Shown piece by piece: positions 1 to 10,480 of a stretch of DNA of 64,000 nucleotides. The notes below the pieces were generated by a model. That model saw only the letters and a list, made by a program, of their open reading frames with translations, was not told where the DNA came from and did no database searches. The position numbers and the translations under genes were made by a program. How positions within the stretch are numbered: the stretch's first letter is position 1; each line of letters starts with the position of its first letter. Source of the DNA: Planctomycetota bacterium (GTDB lineage: Bacteria; Planctomycetota; UBA1135; GCA-002686595); assembly GCA_020847695.1 (NCBI GenBank), contig JADLBP010000211.1, positions 62,001 to 126,000 on the forward strand. Reading direction: 5' to 3'.

Positions 1-1
1 C

Positions 2-1198
2 TCGCGCATCGACGCGCCGGTCGATCTCGGCACGCAACCGTGGACGCTGGGGCGAGGCGCGAGCGCGCCGAGCGGCGCCCGCTTCTTCCGAGCGCCGTTC
101 CTCGACGTCCAGTACGTCGAGCAAGGCGCGTGGCGGTTCACGCTCGAGCTGCTCGACGCGCAGGGCGCGGTGCTCGGCTCGCGCGTCGCCGCGCTGACCG
201 CGATCGTGCGCGCGCCGAAGGCCGATCCGTTGTCGATCACGTTCCTGGTCGGCGCGCTGGTGCTGCTGGTCGTGTGGCCGCCGGGTCGCGGCCGCTTCGC
301 GTTCGCGCTCGCGTTGGTCGCGCTCCAGGGCGCCGACTTCCATCGCGGCCAGAATCCGGCGGTGCCGCGCGCCGAGTGCTTCCCGCCGACGCGGACGGTC
401 GCGATCCTCGCTCGCGAGCTCGGCTCCGCGCGCTACCTCGCCGATCCCGGCGTGCTGCCGGCGAACACGGGGATGATCGATCGGCTGCGAGCGCTCGACG
501 GGTACGACTCGATGGACGTCGCGAGCTTCGACCTGATGCGTCCGCTCTTGGTCCGGCCCGGCGTGCATCCGCTGCTCGGCTTCCACGCGCGCGGCATCGA
601 TCTCGACGCGCCGTTGTTCCGGTTGTTCGGCGTCGGGATGCTCGCGCTCGCCGCGCCGCTCGACCATCCGGATTGGGAGTACGTCGCGGGGCCGACGCCC
701 GGCGATCGCGAGTACGCGGAAGCGTTCGTCTACCGCGCGAAGGACCCGCTGCCGCGCGCGTTCTGCGTCGCGCGCAGCGTGCCGTTCGAGCGCGTGCTCG
801 CCGAACCGAAACGGTTCGCGCCGCGCGACGAGGCGTTCTTCACCGACGGGCGCACGTACGCGCCGCCGAATCCGTTCCGCTCGGCGAACGTCCGCGAGCG
901 TGAGTGGAAGAACGACAGCGTGCGCGTGCTCGCCGAGCTCGACGGCGCGGGACTGCTGGTGTTGACCGAGCAGCACTACCCCGGCTGGACGGTCGAGGTC
1001 GACGGCACTCCGCGCGAGCTGTTGCTGGTCGACGGCATCTTTCGCGGAGTCGAGCTCGAGCCCGGCGAGCACGAGGTCGTCTTCCGCTACGAGCCGACGC
1101 ACTGGCGCTACGCGCTCGGCCTCGCCGCGGTCGCGGCGATCGTCGCGGCGGCGCTCGCCGCGCGCGCGCTGGTCTCGCCGCGCCACGTCGCGAGCTAG
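2..1198 (+). CDS. Integral membrane protein, C-terminal part (YfhO-like), 5' truncated by window edge
   Basis: Frame 2 is open from position 2 (SRIDAPVDLGTQPWTLG...); TM segments; C-terminal '..VLTEQHYPGWTVEVDGTPRELLLVDGIFRGVELEPGEHEVVFRYEP' followed by a TM helix is typical of YfhO-like proteins. Confidence 0.7.
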   Translation, partial: SRIDAPVDLGTQPWTLGRGASAPSGARFFRAPFLDVQYVEQGAWRFTLELLDAQGAVLGSRVAALTAIVRAPKADPLSITFLVGALVLLVVWPPGRGRFAFALALVALQGADFHRGQNPAVPRAECFPPTRTVAILARELGSARYLADPGVLPANTGMIDRLRALDGYDSMDVASFDLMRPLLVRPGVHPLLGFHARGIDLDAPLFRLFGVGMLALAAPLDHPDWEYVAGPTPGDREYAEAFVYRAKDPLPRAFCVARSVPFERVLAEPKRFAPRDEAFFTDGRTYAPPNPFRSANVREREWKNDSVRVLAELDGAGLLVLTEQHYPGWTVEVDGTPRELLLVDGIFRGVELEPGEHEVVFRYEPTHWRYALGLAAVAAIVAAALAARALVSPRHVAS

Positions 1199-4100
1199 CG
1201 CAACGTCGCGAGGAACGCGAACAAGTCGGCGACCTCCGCGTCCGAGAGACCGTCGAGCAAGCCGTCGGGCATCACCGAGAGCTTGTCGAACGCGAGCGAC
1301 GCGATCTCGGCGCGCGCGAGCCGCAGATCGTCGCGACCCTGGCGCCGCAGCACGATCTCGCGCTCGTCCTGGCTCGCGAGGAAGCCGTCGAGCCGCTCGC
1401 CCGCCGTCGTCTCGACCAGCAACAGGCGATAGCCGCTCTCGACCGCCGCGCTCGGCGTCACCACCGCGCGCAAGAGCCCCTCGATGCCGCGGTGCGCGGA
1501 ACCGTCCAGCGGCGGGCCGAGCTTCGCGCCCTCGAGCTCGCCGACGGTCGTCACCGAGTGGCAGACCATGCAGGTGCGCTCGAACACCGCGCGGCCCTGC
1601 GCCGCGTCGCCGCCGCGCGCGGCGAGCGAGCGCGCGCGAGAGAACCGTGCGTCGAGCTCTTGCGCGGCGGCCGCGTCGAGCACCGGCGGCGCGTCGAGCG
1701 AGGCCTCGACCTTCGCTCCTCCCGCGAGCGGCGCGAAGTCCGCGGCGGTCGAGAACGCGCGCACCAGGCCCGCGCGGTTCGCGAGCGCGTCGGCGCGGCG
1801 ACGGAAGTCCTCGCCGAGCTCGCGGGCGCTCTTCGCGCGCGACCAGAGGCGGAACTCGGCGAGGCGACCGTGCATGCCCTCGGCCGGGGTCGTGCGCGCG
1901 ACGTCGAGCGCGTGGAAGCGCGCATCGAGCGGCAGCGTGCCTTGCGCTTCCGCTTCGGCGTTCTGGTAGAGCACGACCGCGCCGTCCGAGTCGCAGGTGA
2001 CCGCGACGTGCGTCCAGGTCTCCGGCTCGAGCGCGCGCTTCGCGATCACGCGGTCGCCGAGCTCGGGCCCCGCGTAGAACCGGAAGCGGCCGTTCGCGAA
2101 GTTGAAGTCGGCGTCGCCGGCGCGGCCGAGCACGCCGTCGGCGTTGGTGATCGGCTCGGCGAGCTTCACCCAGGCTTCGACAGTGAACGGCGGCGCGAGC
2201 TCGAAGTCGGTGTCGAGGCAGTCGTCGCCGCCGCCGAAGCACGCGAGCGCGGGCACCGCGCGGCGCGCGAGCTCGGAGTCGAGCGCCGCGAGCGCCCGCG
2301 AGCCGGCGCCGACCGCGCGCACCCGCGCGATCAAGTCCGCGTCGAGCTCGCGCGCGTCGACGTCGTCGCGCTCGAGCGCGGCGAGCAAGGCGCGCGCGCC
2401 CGCTTCGTTCGCCGCGAGCTCGCCGAGCGCGCTGCGCTTCAGCACCGGCGAGAGAGCGCGCCAGTTCTCGAACAGCGCCGCGGTGGATTCCTCGGTGCGC
2501 AGCGCGGCGAGCGCGAGCACCGCGGTCCGCTGCAGCTCCTCGCCGGGCAACGCGGTGCGCGCGAGCTCCGCGCACAGGTCGGCGGGCGGAGTCCCGAGCT
2601 CGACCAGCGCCCCGAGCGCCTTCGCGCGGCGCGCCAGCGGCTCGGAGGCGTCTCCCGCGAGCTCGGCGAGCCGCGGTGCGAGCTCGGTGAGCTTCCACGC
2701 GCTCGCCGCGCGGACGCAGCGGTCCTTCGCGGCGTCGGTCGCGTCGCGTTCGAGCGCCAGCGCGGGCACGAGCAGCGCGCGCAGCTCCTCGATCGGCGCG
2801 CGACCGCCGAGCGAGAGCAGCGCGTCGATCGTCGCGGCGCGGCGCGGCGCGGCGCCGAGACAGCGTTCCAGCAACGCGCGGGACTCCTCGATGTCGAGAT
2901 GGGCGGCGCAGAGCGAGAGCTCCTCCGCCGTCGGAGCGTCGCCGATGCGCTCGAGCGTGCGCGCGAGCAACCGCGCACCGTCCGCGCCGCCGCTCGCGAC
3001 CGCGAAGAGCCGCTGGCCCTCGCGGAAGACGATGTCGTCGTACCCGGTGACGCTCGCTTTCGCCGTCTCGGTCGCGTGCTCCCACGCCGCGCGGATCAGG
3101 CTGCGCTCGAAGTCGATGTACGCCTGGGTCGTCGCGTTCGACGTCCGAGGCGGAGGCGTGCGGGCGAGCAGCGCGCGCGCCGCGAACGGCGCGTCTTCGC
3201 GGCGGACGAGCCGAGTCAGGAGCTCGAGCAGCACCAGCCGCGTGCGCAGGTCGCTCGCGGGCTTGACGTCGTGCACGAACGCCTCGAACTCCGCCGGCGA
3301 CGCTTCGACGGTCAGCGCCGCGCGCACCGCCTCGCGCTTCAGCGCCGGCTGCAGGGCCTTGAGCAGCGGCTTCAACGTCGCGAGGTCGTGCTCCCCGAGC
3401 CCCTCGAGCGCCCAGAGCGCGTGCAACCGATGGTTCGAGCGCGCGCGGTCGTCGCGGACGAGCTCCCGCAGCCTCGGAGCGAGCTCGCTCGCGCGCCGAT
3501 CGACGATCTGGTGCCAGGCCGCGCGCGCTTCCCACGTCGCGTCGGCGTCGAGGTGCGCGACGAGCTCCGCGTTCGGCACGCGGGTCAGGTCCGGCGGCGT
3601 GCTGCGTTCCATCGCTTCGTGGCGGATGCGCCACACGCGCGTCTTCGACTTGTCGCGGCGCGGGTCGCTGCGCGGAACTTCGTTGTGCGAGATGATCTCG
3701 TTGTACCAGTCGACGACGTAGAGGCAGCCGTCCGGCCCGAAGTGGATCGCGACCGGTCGGAACCAGGTGTCGTCGGTGGCGACGAGCTCGGCTTCGAGCG
3801 TGAGCTCGTCGACGTCGCCCTCGCGCCGCACCGAGATCGTCTGCACCTCGTTGGTGATCGGATTCGCGACGAAGAACCACCGGTTCCACGGCGAGGGGAA
3901 GCCCTTGCGGTCCTCCGAGCACGCGAGGCCCGACAGCCCGGTGCCGCCCATCGAGAACTTCGCGAGCGCCGGCTGCCACGGCGAGTAGGGGCGATGCTTG
4001 TGGTCGCCGATGCCCGGGTACGAAGCGTGGAGGAAGAACGGCACCAACGGATACCCGAGGTCGTTCGCTTCCTGCACGTACAGCTCGCCCGAGCGATCGA

Positions 4101-4761
4101 GCACGATGCCCCAGATGTTGTTCAGTCCGTGGCCGATCACCTCGAACGCGCTGCCGTCGGGCTTGAAGCGCGCGAGCTTGCACTGGTCGAAGGGCACGAC
4201 CTCGCCGCTCTTGGTCCTCACCTGCGAGTGGTTGAACGCGCCTTGCGCGACGAAGATCCAATCGCCCGGGCCGCGCACGAAGCGGTGCGGCAAGAGGTGC
4301 GAGTCGTCGATGCCGAAGCCGGAGAGCACGACCTCGCGTCGATCGGCGCGGCCGTCGCCGTCGGTGTCGTCGAGGAACAGGATCTCGGGCCCGTGCCCGA
4401 CCAGCGCGCCGTTCTTCCACGGCAGGATCGCCATCGGCATCGCGAGCCCGCTCGCGAAGACGCGCGGCCGCTGCCGTCCGTCGGCGCACGGCGTGTCGAA
4501 GATCAGCACCTCGTCGGCGCCGCCCTTCGCGTAGAGCTCGGCCGCGGCCTTGGGGTTCTCGTTGCCGTCGAGCGGGTACTCGCTCGCCGTCAACGCCCAC
4601 ATCCGGCCCGCGTCGTCGAACGCGACGTCGACGATCTTCTTCACGTCCGGCTCCGCGACGACGAGCTCGGCGGAGAAGCCCGGCGGCAAGCGGAAGCTCG
4701 CGCGTTCGGCTTCGGGTGAGAGCGGGGACTGCAGCGCGGTCTGGAGCAGCAGGGAGAGCAT
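1195..4761 (-). CDS. PVC-type membrane-bound dehydrogenase / heme-binding protein with HEAT-like repeats, LamG-like domain and C-terminal cytochrome c (CMVCHS)
   Basis: N-term 'FRLPPGFSAELVVAEPDVKKIVDVAFDDAGRMWALT..', 'FGPDGCLYVVDWYNEIISHNE', C-term CxxCH motif; ATG at 4761. Confidence 0.85.
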   Translation of the reverse strand: MLSLLLQTALQSPLSPEAERASFRLPPGFSAELVVAEPDVKKIVDVAFDDAGRMWALTASEYPLDGNENPKAAAELYAKGGADEVLIFDTPCADGRQRPRVFASGLAMPMAILPWKNGALVGHGPEILFLDDTDGDGRADRREVVLSGFGIDDSHLLPHRFVRGPGDWIFVAQGAFNHSQVRTKSGEVVPFDQCKLARFKPDGSAFEVIGHGLNNIWGIVLDRSGELYVQEANDLGYPLVPFFLHASYPGIGDHKHRPYSPWQPALAKFSMGGTGLSGLACSEDRKGFPSPWNRWFFVANPITNEVQTISVRREGDVDELTLEAELVATDDTWFRPVAIHFGPDGCLYVVDWYNEIISHNEVPRSDPRRDKSKTRVWRIRHEAMERSTPPDLTRVPNAELVAHLDADATWEARAAWHQIVDRRASELAPRLRELVRDDRARSNHRLHALWALEGLGEHDLATLKPLLKALQPALKREAVRAALTVEASPAEFEAFVHDVKPASDLRTRLVLLELLTRLVRREDAPFAARALLARTPPPRTSNATTQAYIDFERSLIRAAWEHATETAKASVTGYDDIVFREGQRLFAVASGGADGARLLARTLERIGDAPTAEELSLCAAHLDIEESRALLERCLGAAPRRAATIDALLSLGGRAPIEELRALLVPALALERDATDAAKDRCVRAASAWKLTELAPRLAELAGDASEPLARRAKALGALVELGTPPADLCAELARTALPGEELQRTAVLALAALRTEESTAALFENWRALSPVLKRSALGELAANEAGARALLAALERDDVDARELDADLIARVRAVGAGSRALAALDSELARRAVPALACFGGGDDCLDTDFELAPPFTVEAWVKLAEPITNADGVLGRAGDADFNFANGRFRFYAGPELGDRVIAKRALEPETWTHVAVTCDSDGAVVLYQNAEAEAQGTLPLDARFHALDVARTTPAEGMHGRLAEFRLWSRAKSARELGEDFRRRADALANRAGLVRAFSTAADFAPLAGGAKVEASLDAPPVLDAAAAQELDARFSRARSLAARGGDAAQGRAVFERTCMVCHSVTTVGELEGAKLGPPLDGSAHRGIEGLLRAVVTPSAAVESGYRLLLVETTAGERLDGFLASQDEREIVLRRQGRDDLRLARAEIASLAFDKLSVMPDGLLDGLSDAEVADLFAFLATLR

Positions 4762-4852
4762 GCGGCGAGGATAGCGATCGAGCTCCGCCGCGGCTCGACG
4801 CGGATGCACGCGCCATCGACGCGGGTTTCGCGAACGCTACGCTCACGCCTGC

Positions 4853-6064
4853 TTGGACTCGCTCGTCCTCGTCGTCTTCGCGCTCGTCTACCTCGGGATG
4901 ATCCTCGGCGGTCTGCCGGGTTGGAAGCTCGACCGGACCGGCGTCGCGTTGCTCGGCGCGATCGCGTTGATCGCCGCGGAGCGCGTCAGCCCCGCGGAGG
5001 CGTGGGCGTCGATCGACGCGGCGACGCTCGCGCTGCTGTTCGGACTGATGGTCGTGTCCGCGCAGTTCCAGTTCAGCGGCACGTACGCGGTGCTCGCTCG
5101 CCGGCTCGCGCACGCCCGCGGTAGCCCGCCGCTCCTGCTGCTGTACCTGTGCCTCGCGGCGGGCGGACTGTCGGCGCTGCTGACCAACGACGTCGTCTGC
5201 CTCGCGATGGCGCCGATCCTGATCGAGGGCTGCGCGGAGCGGAAGCTCGACCCGAAGCCCTTCCTGTTCGGACTCGCGGCGAGCGCGAACGTCGGCTCGG
5301 CCGCGACGCTGATCGGCAACCCGCAGAACATCCTGATCGGGCAAGCGCTCGAGCTCGATTTCGCGGGGTACCTGCTCGACGGCGGAGTGCCGGCGCTCGC
5401 GGGCGTGCTCGCGACGTGGGCGGTGATCGCGTGGCTCTGGCGCGGCAAGTGGGAGGGCGAGACGCCCAGGCCGAAGCTCGAGACGCAGACGCTCGATCGT
5501 TGGCAAGGCGCGAAGGCGTGGGCGCTGCTCGCCGCGTTGATGGTCGGCTTCGTCGTCGGCGGCGTGCCGCGCGAGGCGCTCGCTCTCGCGGCTGCCGGCA
5601 TCGTGCTGCTCTCGCGCACGCGCGCGACGACGCGGTTCCTCGGCAGCGTCGATTGGGAGCTGCTGGTGCTCTTCATGGGCCTCTTCGTCGTCAACCACGC
5701 GCTGCAGGCGTCCGGCGCGAGCGCGGCGGGGCTCGACTGGCTGGTCGCGCACGGTGTCGATCTCGCAGAGCCCGTCACGCTGTTCGTCGTGATCGTGCTC
5801 GCGTCCAACGTGATCAGCAACGTGCCCGCGATCATGCTGGTGCTGCCCGCGGCGACGCATCCCGACGCGGGGCCGATCCTCGCGGTCGCGAGCACGCTGG
5901 CGGGCAACCTCTTCGTCGTCGGCTCGATCGCGAACCTGATCGTGATCGACCAGGCGGCGAAGCTCGGCGTGAAGATCACCTGGCGCGAGCACGCGCGCGT
6001 CGGCGTGCCGGTGACGCTGGTCACGCTCGCGCTCGCCGCGTTCTGGCTGTGGCTGCGCGCGTGA
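4853..6064 (+). CDS. SLC13/ArsB-like (citrate transporter-like domain) membrane transporter
   Basis: Multi-TM protein; 'LLTNDVVCLAMAPILIEG', 'SAATLIGNPQNILIGQ', 'SNVISNVPAIMLVLP' typical of the ion transporter superfamily; TTG start. Confidence 0.8.
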   Translation: MDSLVLVVFALVYLGMILGGLPGWKLDRTGVALLGAIALIAAERVSPAEAWASIDAATLALLFGLMVVSAQFQFSGTYAVLARRLAHARGSPPLLLLYLCLAAGGLSALLTNDVVCLAMAPILIEGCAERKLDPKPFLFGLAASANVGSAATLIGNPQNILIGQALELDFAGYLLDGGVPALAGVLATWAVIAWLWRGKWEGETPRPKLETQTLDRWQGAKAWALLAALMVGFVVGGVPREALALAAAGIVLLSRTRATTRFLGSVDWELLVLFMGLFVVNHALQASGASAAGLDWLVAHGVDLAEPVTLFVVIVLASNVISNVPAIMLVLPAATHPDAGPILAVASTLAGNLFVVGSIANLIVIDQAAKLGVKITWREHARVGVPVTLVTLALAAFWLWLRA

Positions 6065-6107
6065 GCCAGCGCGCGGAGCGCGTGAACGTCCGCGCGGACG
6101 CGCGCGC

Positions 6108-8279
6108 TCAGCGAGCGAGCAGACCGAACTCGACCAGCGCGGTGCCGGCCCACTCGGGCAACAGCGCGAGCTCGTCGGGGCTCCAGCTCGAGCCGGCGAG
6201 CTCCTGCTTGCCGTCCTCTCGCTTGCCGTCGCGCGCGAGCGCCGCGGCGAACTCGAGGCGCAACGGCGCGCCGACGTCCTCGCCGTGGCGCTTCGATAGC
6301 CGCAGCGCTTGGCGATAGAGCCGCACGGAGTCGTGCCACGCGCCCGCGGCGGCGAAGTCGCGCGCGGAAACCTGCGCGAGACGGCAGTCGAGCGCGTCGG
6401 CGAGCTTGGTCTGGCCGGAAGCGTTCAACGCTCGCACCGACTCCTCGAGAGCGCTGCCGTCCAGGGTCGCGAGGTCCGGGACCAGCACCTGCAGCGCGAC
6501 GAAACCGAACTCGCGGCCCGCGAGCGTCGCGTTGACCGCGAGGTCGACGAGGTCGGCGTTCGAGAGCGTCGCGCGCGCCGTGGCGAGCGCCGCGTCGAGC
6601 TCGTCGCGCTCGCTGGAGCGCAACGCGAGCACGTAGAGGTTGCGGGTCGCCGCCGGCTGGGTCGGGTCGATCGCGAGCGCGCGCGCCCACACGCGGCGAG
6701 CCTCGGACGCGTCTCCTCGTCGCAGCGCGGCGAAGCCGAGCTGCACCAGCGCCTCGACGTGGAACGGTCGATGGTCGAGCACACGCTGCCACGCGCGGCG
6801 CGCGGTCGCCGGCGCATTTTGGCGCTCGAGCTCGCGCGCCGAGAGCGACCACGCGAGCACCGAGTCGTCGCGCCGCTCGAGCGCCTTCGCGGGATCGATC
6901 GCGGCCTTGGCGTGATCGAGCTCGCGCGTCAGGCGCAGCACCGACACCGCGGTCGTGCCGAACGCGACCAGCAGCGCGACCGAGAGCCACGGCAGGATCG
7001 CGCCGCTGCGGCTCGCCGTGCCCGCGTTCGGGCGGCTCGCGAGCGCGCCGGCGGCGAAGAAGAAGCACGCGGCGGAAGCAGGGTTCCAGAGCAGCGGCGC
7101 GCGCAGCGCGGCGTTCGCGAGCAAGCCGAGCGCGACCAACGCGAGCGCCGCGCGGTCGCGGCTCGGTTCGCGGAGCGCGCGCAGCGCGTTGAGCGCCGTC
7201 CACGCGAGGAACGCGAGCCACGCGAGTCCGCCGACCCAGCCCGCGTCGCACCAACCCTGCAGCCAGTCGTTGTGCGCGTGCTCGACCTCGGTTTCGGCGC
7301 CGAGCGCGCGGCGCTCGAGCTCGATCTCCTCGGGCGCGCGGTAGGGCGGGAAGCTCGCGCGGAACTGCCCGGGCCCGGCGCCCAGCGCGCCGTGATCGCG
7401 CACGAAGCTCGGGATCGCGCGCCACAGATGCACCCGGACCGCGACGCCGCCGGTGTGGACCGGGACGGTCGCGCTGCCGTTCGATGCGGTCGCGGTCCCG
7501 TTCGACACGCCCGCCGGCGCTGACGTCGGGGCGGCGCCGAAGTGCTCGACCGCGCGGCCGGCGCCGAACGCGAGCAGCGCGACGCCGAGCGCGAGCGCGA
7601 AGCCGCGTCGCTCACCGGGCGCGCGCAGGGCGCCGAGCACGAGCGCCGCCGCGAGCGACACCAGGCCGGCGAAGACCGGCGCGAGCCCGACGTAGAACGC
7701 GAACGCGGCGAGCGCGACGAACCCGAGCGTTCGCGCGACCCCGCGCGCCGTCGCGAAGCTCCACGCGCCGACCAACGCGCCGGCGAGCGCCGCCTCGGAT
7801 GTCGCGCCGGTGTTCTGCAGCACGCCGGCGAAGCGGTGCTCGCGATCGAAGAGCGCCGCGCCGAGCAGCAGCAACGCCAGGCCGTGGACGCCGATGACGA
7901 AGCGCTCGCGGGCGCCGCGCCGCGTGCTCGCGCCGACCAGCGCGAGCGCGAGCGCGCCGAGCAGCAGCAGCAACGCGCGATCGGCCTCGAGCGTGTCCGA
8001 CGGCGGTCGGAGCCGCAGCGACGCGAACCCGACCAGCGCGTACACGAAGAGCGGCGTCAGGCCGAACGCGACGGCGGACCGGCGGGTCAGCGCGACGAAG
8101 CCGATCGCCGGCAGCGCCGCGAGCGCGAGCACCGCGGCGCCGGCGAGCTCGGGCTCGAGCGCGGTGCGCACCGGCGAGCCCGCGAACGGCCACGCGAGCA
8201 CCGCAAGCGGCAGCAGCGCGAGCCAGCCGACGAGCGCGTACTCGTTCGCCTGTGCGCGCGACTCCTTGGCGGCTCCCAT
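6108..8279 (-). CDS. O-antigen ligase/polymerase-like membrane protein with C-terminal TPR-like region
   Basis: Multiple N-terminal TMs, 'EHAHNDWLQGWCDAGWVGGLAWLAF' Wzy/WaaL-like motif, C-terminal helical repeats. Confidence 0.75.
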   Translation of the reverse strand: MGAAKESRAQANEYALVGWLALLPLAVLAWPFAGSPVRTALEPELAGAAVLALAALPAIGFVALTRRSAVAFGLTPLFVYALVGFASLRLRPPSDTLEADRALLLLLGALALALVGASTRRGARERFVIGVHGLALLLLGAALFDREHRFAGVLQNTGATSEAALAGALVGAWSFATARGVARTLGFVALAAFAFYVGLAPVFAGLVSLAAALVLGALRAPGERRGFALALGVALLAFGAGRAVEHFGAAPTSAPAGVSNGTATASNGSATVPVHTGGVAVRVHLWRAIPSFVRDHGALGAGPGQFRASFPPYRAPEEIELERRALGAETEVEHAHNDWLQGWCDAGWVGGLAWLAFLAWTALNALRALREPSRDRAALALVALGLLANAALRAPLLWNPASAACFFFAAGALASRPNAGTASRSGAILPWLSVALLVAFGTTAVSVLRLTRELDHAKAAIDPAKALERRDDSVLAWSLSARELERQNAPATARRAWQRVLDHRPFHVEALVQLGFAALRRGDASEARRVWARALAIDPTQPAATRNLYVLALRSSERDELDAALATARATLSNADLVDLAVNATLAGREFGFVALQVLVPDLATLDGSALEESVRALNASGQTKLADALDCRLAQVSARDFAAAGAWHDSVRLYRQALRLSKRHGEDVGAPLRLEFAAALARDGKREDGKQELAGSSWSPDELALLPEWAGTALVEFGLLAR

Positions 8280-8351
8280 CGGCGCGCCAGACTAGCGTCG
8301 CGCCGCCGCTGTCGCACCTCGCTCGCGGAGCGTGAGCACGCCGCGCGCGGC

Positions 8352-9278
8352 TCAGCGCGCGGCTTCGAGCGTCGGCCGCACGATCGCGTCGACGAACGCT
8401 TCGGGCTCGAACGGCTCGAGCAGCTCGAGCTGCTCGCCGGTGCCGATGTAGCGCACCGGCAGGCCGAGCGCCTTCTGGATCCCGAACAGCGCGCCGCCGC
8501 GCGCGGTGCCGTCGAGCTTCGCGACGACGAGCCCGGTGACCGCGAGCTCCTTGGTGAACTCGCGCGCCTGCTGGATCGCGTTCTGGCCGTTGGTGCCGTC
8601 GAGCACCAGCCACACCTCGTGCGGCGCGCCCGGCAGGCGCTTGGCGATCACGCGCTGCACCTTGGCGATCTCCGCCATCAGGTTCTTGTGCGTGTGCAGG
8701 CGGCCCGCGGTGTCGAGCAGCACGACGTCGGCTCCGGTCGCGACCGCTTTGTCGACCGCGTCGAACGCGACCGACGCCGGATCGGAGCCGTCGGGCCCGC
8801 GCACGATCGCGGATTGGTTGCGGCTCGCCCAGATCTCGAGCTGCTCCGCCGCCGCGGCGCGGAACGTGTCGCACGCGCCGAGCAGCACTCGCTTGCCTTG
8901 CTTCTGGAAGCGATGCGCGAGCTTCGCGATCGAAGTCGTCTTGCCCGAGCCGTTGACGCCGACGACCAGGATCACCGTCGGCTTGGTCTCGAAGCGCGGT
9001 TCGCCGCGCGCGGTGCCGAGACGCTCGAGCAGCAGCGCGCGCAGCGTCTTGCGCACGTCGTCCTCGCCCTTGACCTCGCCGCGCTTGTGCGCGCGCGCGA
9101 GCTCGGCGCAGACTTCGCCGGCGACCGCGCCGAGGTCGGACGTGTACAGGAGCTCCTCGAGCTCGTCGAACAGCGCTTGATCGATCGGCCGGCCGCCCTT
9201 GAAGAGCCCGGTGATGCCGTCGGAGATCGCTTCGCGCGTCTTCTTGAGGCGTTCCTTGAGACGATCGAAGAGGCCCAT
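8352..9278 (-). CDS. ftsY: Signal recognition particle receptor FtsY (NG domain)
   Basis: 'VILVVGVNGSGKTTSIAKLAHRF', 'DVVLLDTAGRLHTHKNLMAE', 'VVAKLDGTARGGALFGIQ'. Confidence 0.97.
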   Translation of the reverse strand: MGLFDRLKERLKKTREAISDGITGLFKGGRPIDQALFDELEELLYTSDLGAVAGEVCAELARAHKRGEVKGEDDVRKTLRALLLERLGTARGEPRFETKPTVILVVGVNGSGKTTSIAKLAHRFQKQGKRVLLGACDTFRAAAAEQLEIWASRNQSAIVRGPDGSDPASVAFDAVDKAVATGADVVLLDTAGRLHTHKNLMAEIAKVQRVIAKRLPGAPHEVWLVLDGTNGQNAIQQAREFTKELAVTGLVVAKLDGTARGGALFGIQKALGLPVRYIGTGEQLELLEPFEPEAFVDAIVRPTLEAAR

Positions 9279-9281
9279 GAC

Positions 9282-9722
9282 CTACGCCTCCGAGCGTTCG
9301 CCCTGCGCCGCGCCGTCCTTGGCGTGGCGGGACTTGATCTTGTCGAGGATCCCGTTGATGAACGCGCCGGAGTTCTGCGTCGAGTAGCGTTTGCCGAGCT
9401 CGATCGCTTCGTTGATCGCGACCTTCGGCGGGATGTCCTGGCAGTGGAGGAGCTCCCAGCTCGCGAGCCGCAGCACGTTGCGGTCGATCACCGCCATGCG
9501 CGCGATGTCCCAGTTCTGCGCGACCGATTGGATCGTCTTGTCGAGCTCGACGCGGCATTCCTGCACGCCGAGCAGGATCTTCTTCGCGAACTCCCGCGAC
9601 TCGCGGTCGGGCTCCTCGTCGCGCAGGAAGTCGTCGATCTCGGCGAGGATCTCATCGCCGCGCAGGTCGAGCTGGTAGAGCAGCTGCAGCGCGAGCTCGC
9701 GTCCGCGTGTGCGCTTCTTCAC
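9282..9722 (-). CDS. nusB: Transcription antitermination factor NusB
   Basis: 'RTRGRELALQLLYQLDLRG', 'VIDRNVLRLASWELLHCQDIPPKVAINEAIELGKRYSTQNSGAFINGILDKI'; GTG start overlaps the ribH stop. Confidence 0.95.
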   Translation of the reverse strand: MKKRTRGRELALQLLYQLDLRGDEILAEIDDFLRDEEPDRESREFAKKILLGVQECRVELDKTIQSVAQNWDIARMAVIDRNVLRLASWELLHCQDIPPKVAINEAIELGKRYSTQNSGAFINGILDKIKSRHAKDGAAQGERSEA

Positions 9723-10267
9723 GGTTTCGACTCCTTGCGAGCTTGGAAGCCGATCGCCGGACGGCCGGAACCGATCGACGCCGCGCGCTCGAGCGCCGCG
9801 AGCACCTCGACCGCCGCGCGCGCGACCTCGCGGCCCTTGTCCTGCTTGCCGCCGAGCTCGGGCGGCAGCGCGCGCGAACGCGCCTGCTCCAGCGTCTCGC
9901 ACGTCAGCACGCCGAAGAGCACCGGGCGGCCGGTCGACAGCGCGAGGTCTTGCAGCGCGTGCGCGACCGAGCTCGCGATGTACTCGTCGTGGCGCGTCTC
10001 ACCCTTCAACACCAGGCCGAAGCAGAGCACCGCGTCGATGTCCTCGCGCAGCGCGAGTCGGCGCGCGATCACCGGCAGCTCGAACGAGCCCGGCGCGTCG
10101 ACGACCAGCCAGTCCTCGGCCGCCAGGCCGGCGGCTTCGAGCTCGCGGCGCGCGGACTCCGCCATCGCGGCGCAGAGTTCACGGTGATAGCCCGAGACCA
10201 CGGCGGCGACGCGCGTCCCGGGTTCCAGACGGAGTGCGATGGGGGCTTGTGCGGCGTCGCGGGACAT
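9719..10267 (-). CDS. ribH: 6,7-dimethyl-8-ribityllumazine synthase
   Basis: 'VVDAPGSFELPVIARRLA', 'DAVLCFGLVLKGETRHDEYI', 'RPVLFGVLTCETLEQA'; ATG at 10267. Confidence 0.95.
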   Translation of the reverse strand: MSRDAAQAPIALRLEPGTRVAAVVSGYHRELCAAMAESARRELEAAGLAAEDWLVVDAPGSFELPVIARRLALREDIDAVLCFGLVLKGETRHDEYIASSVAHALQDLALSTGRPVLFGVLTCETLEQARSRALPPELGGKQDKGREVARAAVEVLAALERAASIGSGRPAIGFQARKESKP

Positions 10268-10480
10268 GGCTTGCGAAGGAGCTTCCGAACGGAAAGCGAA
10301 GGCGGAGAGCATACCGCGCCGACCACCCGCGCGCACGCCGCTCGCCGCGTCGGCCGGCGGCGAAGCGGCGGTCGCGCGGCGCGGCTCGGCGCGCGGCGGA
10401 CGGGTGGCGGCGCCGGGGGCGTTCCCGGCGTCGCGGCGCGCGGACGGTGCGGCGCGCGTGGGTGGTTCGCGGTGGGGCGT

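Noticed and set aside
904-4719. 1271-aa + strand ORF
   Set aside because: Arg/Ala/Glu-rich low-complexity shadow of the well-supported minus-strand PVC-type heme protein; no domain signature.
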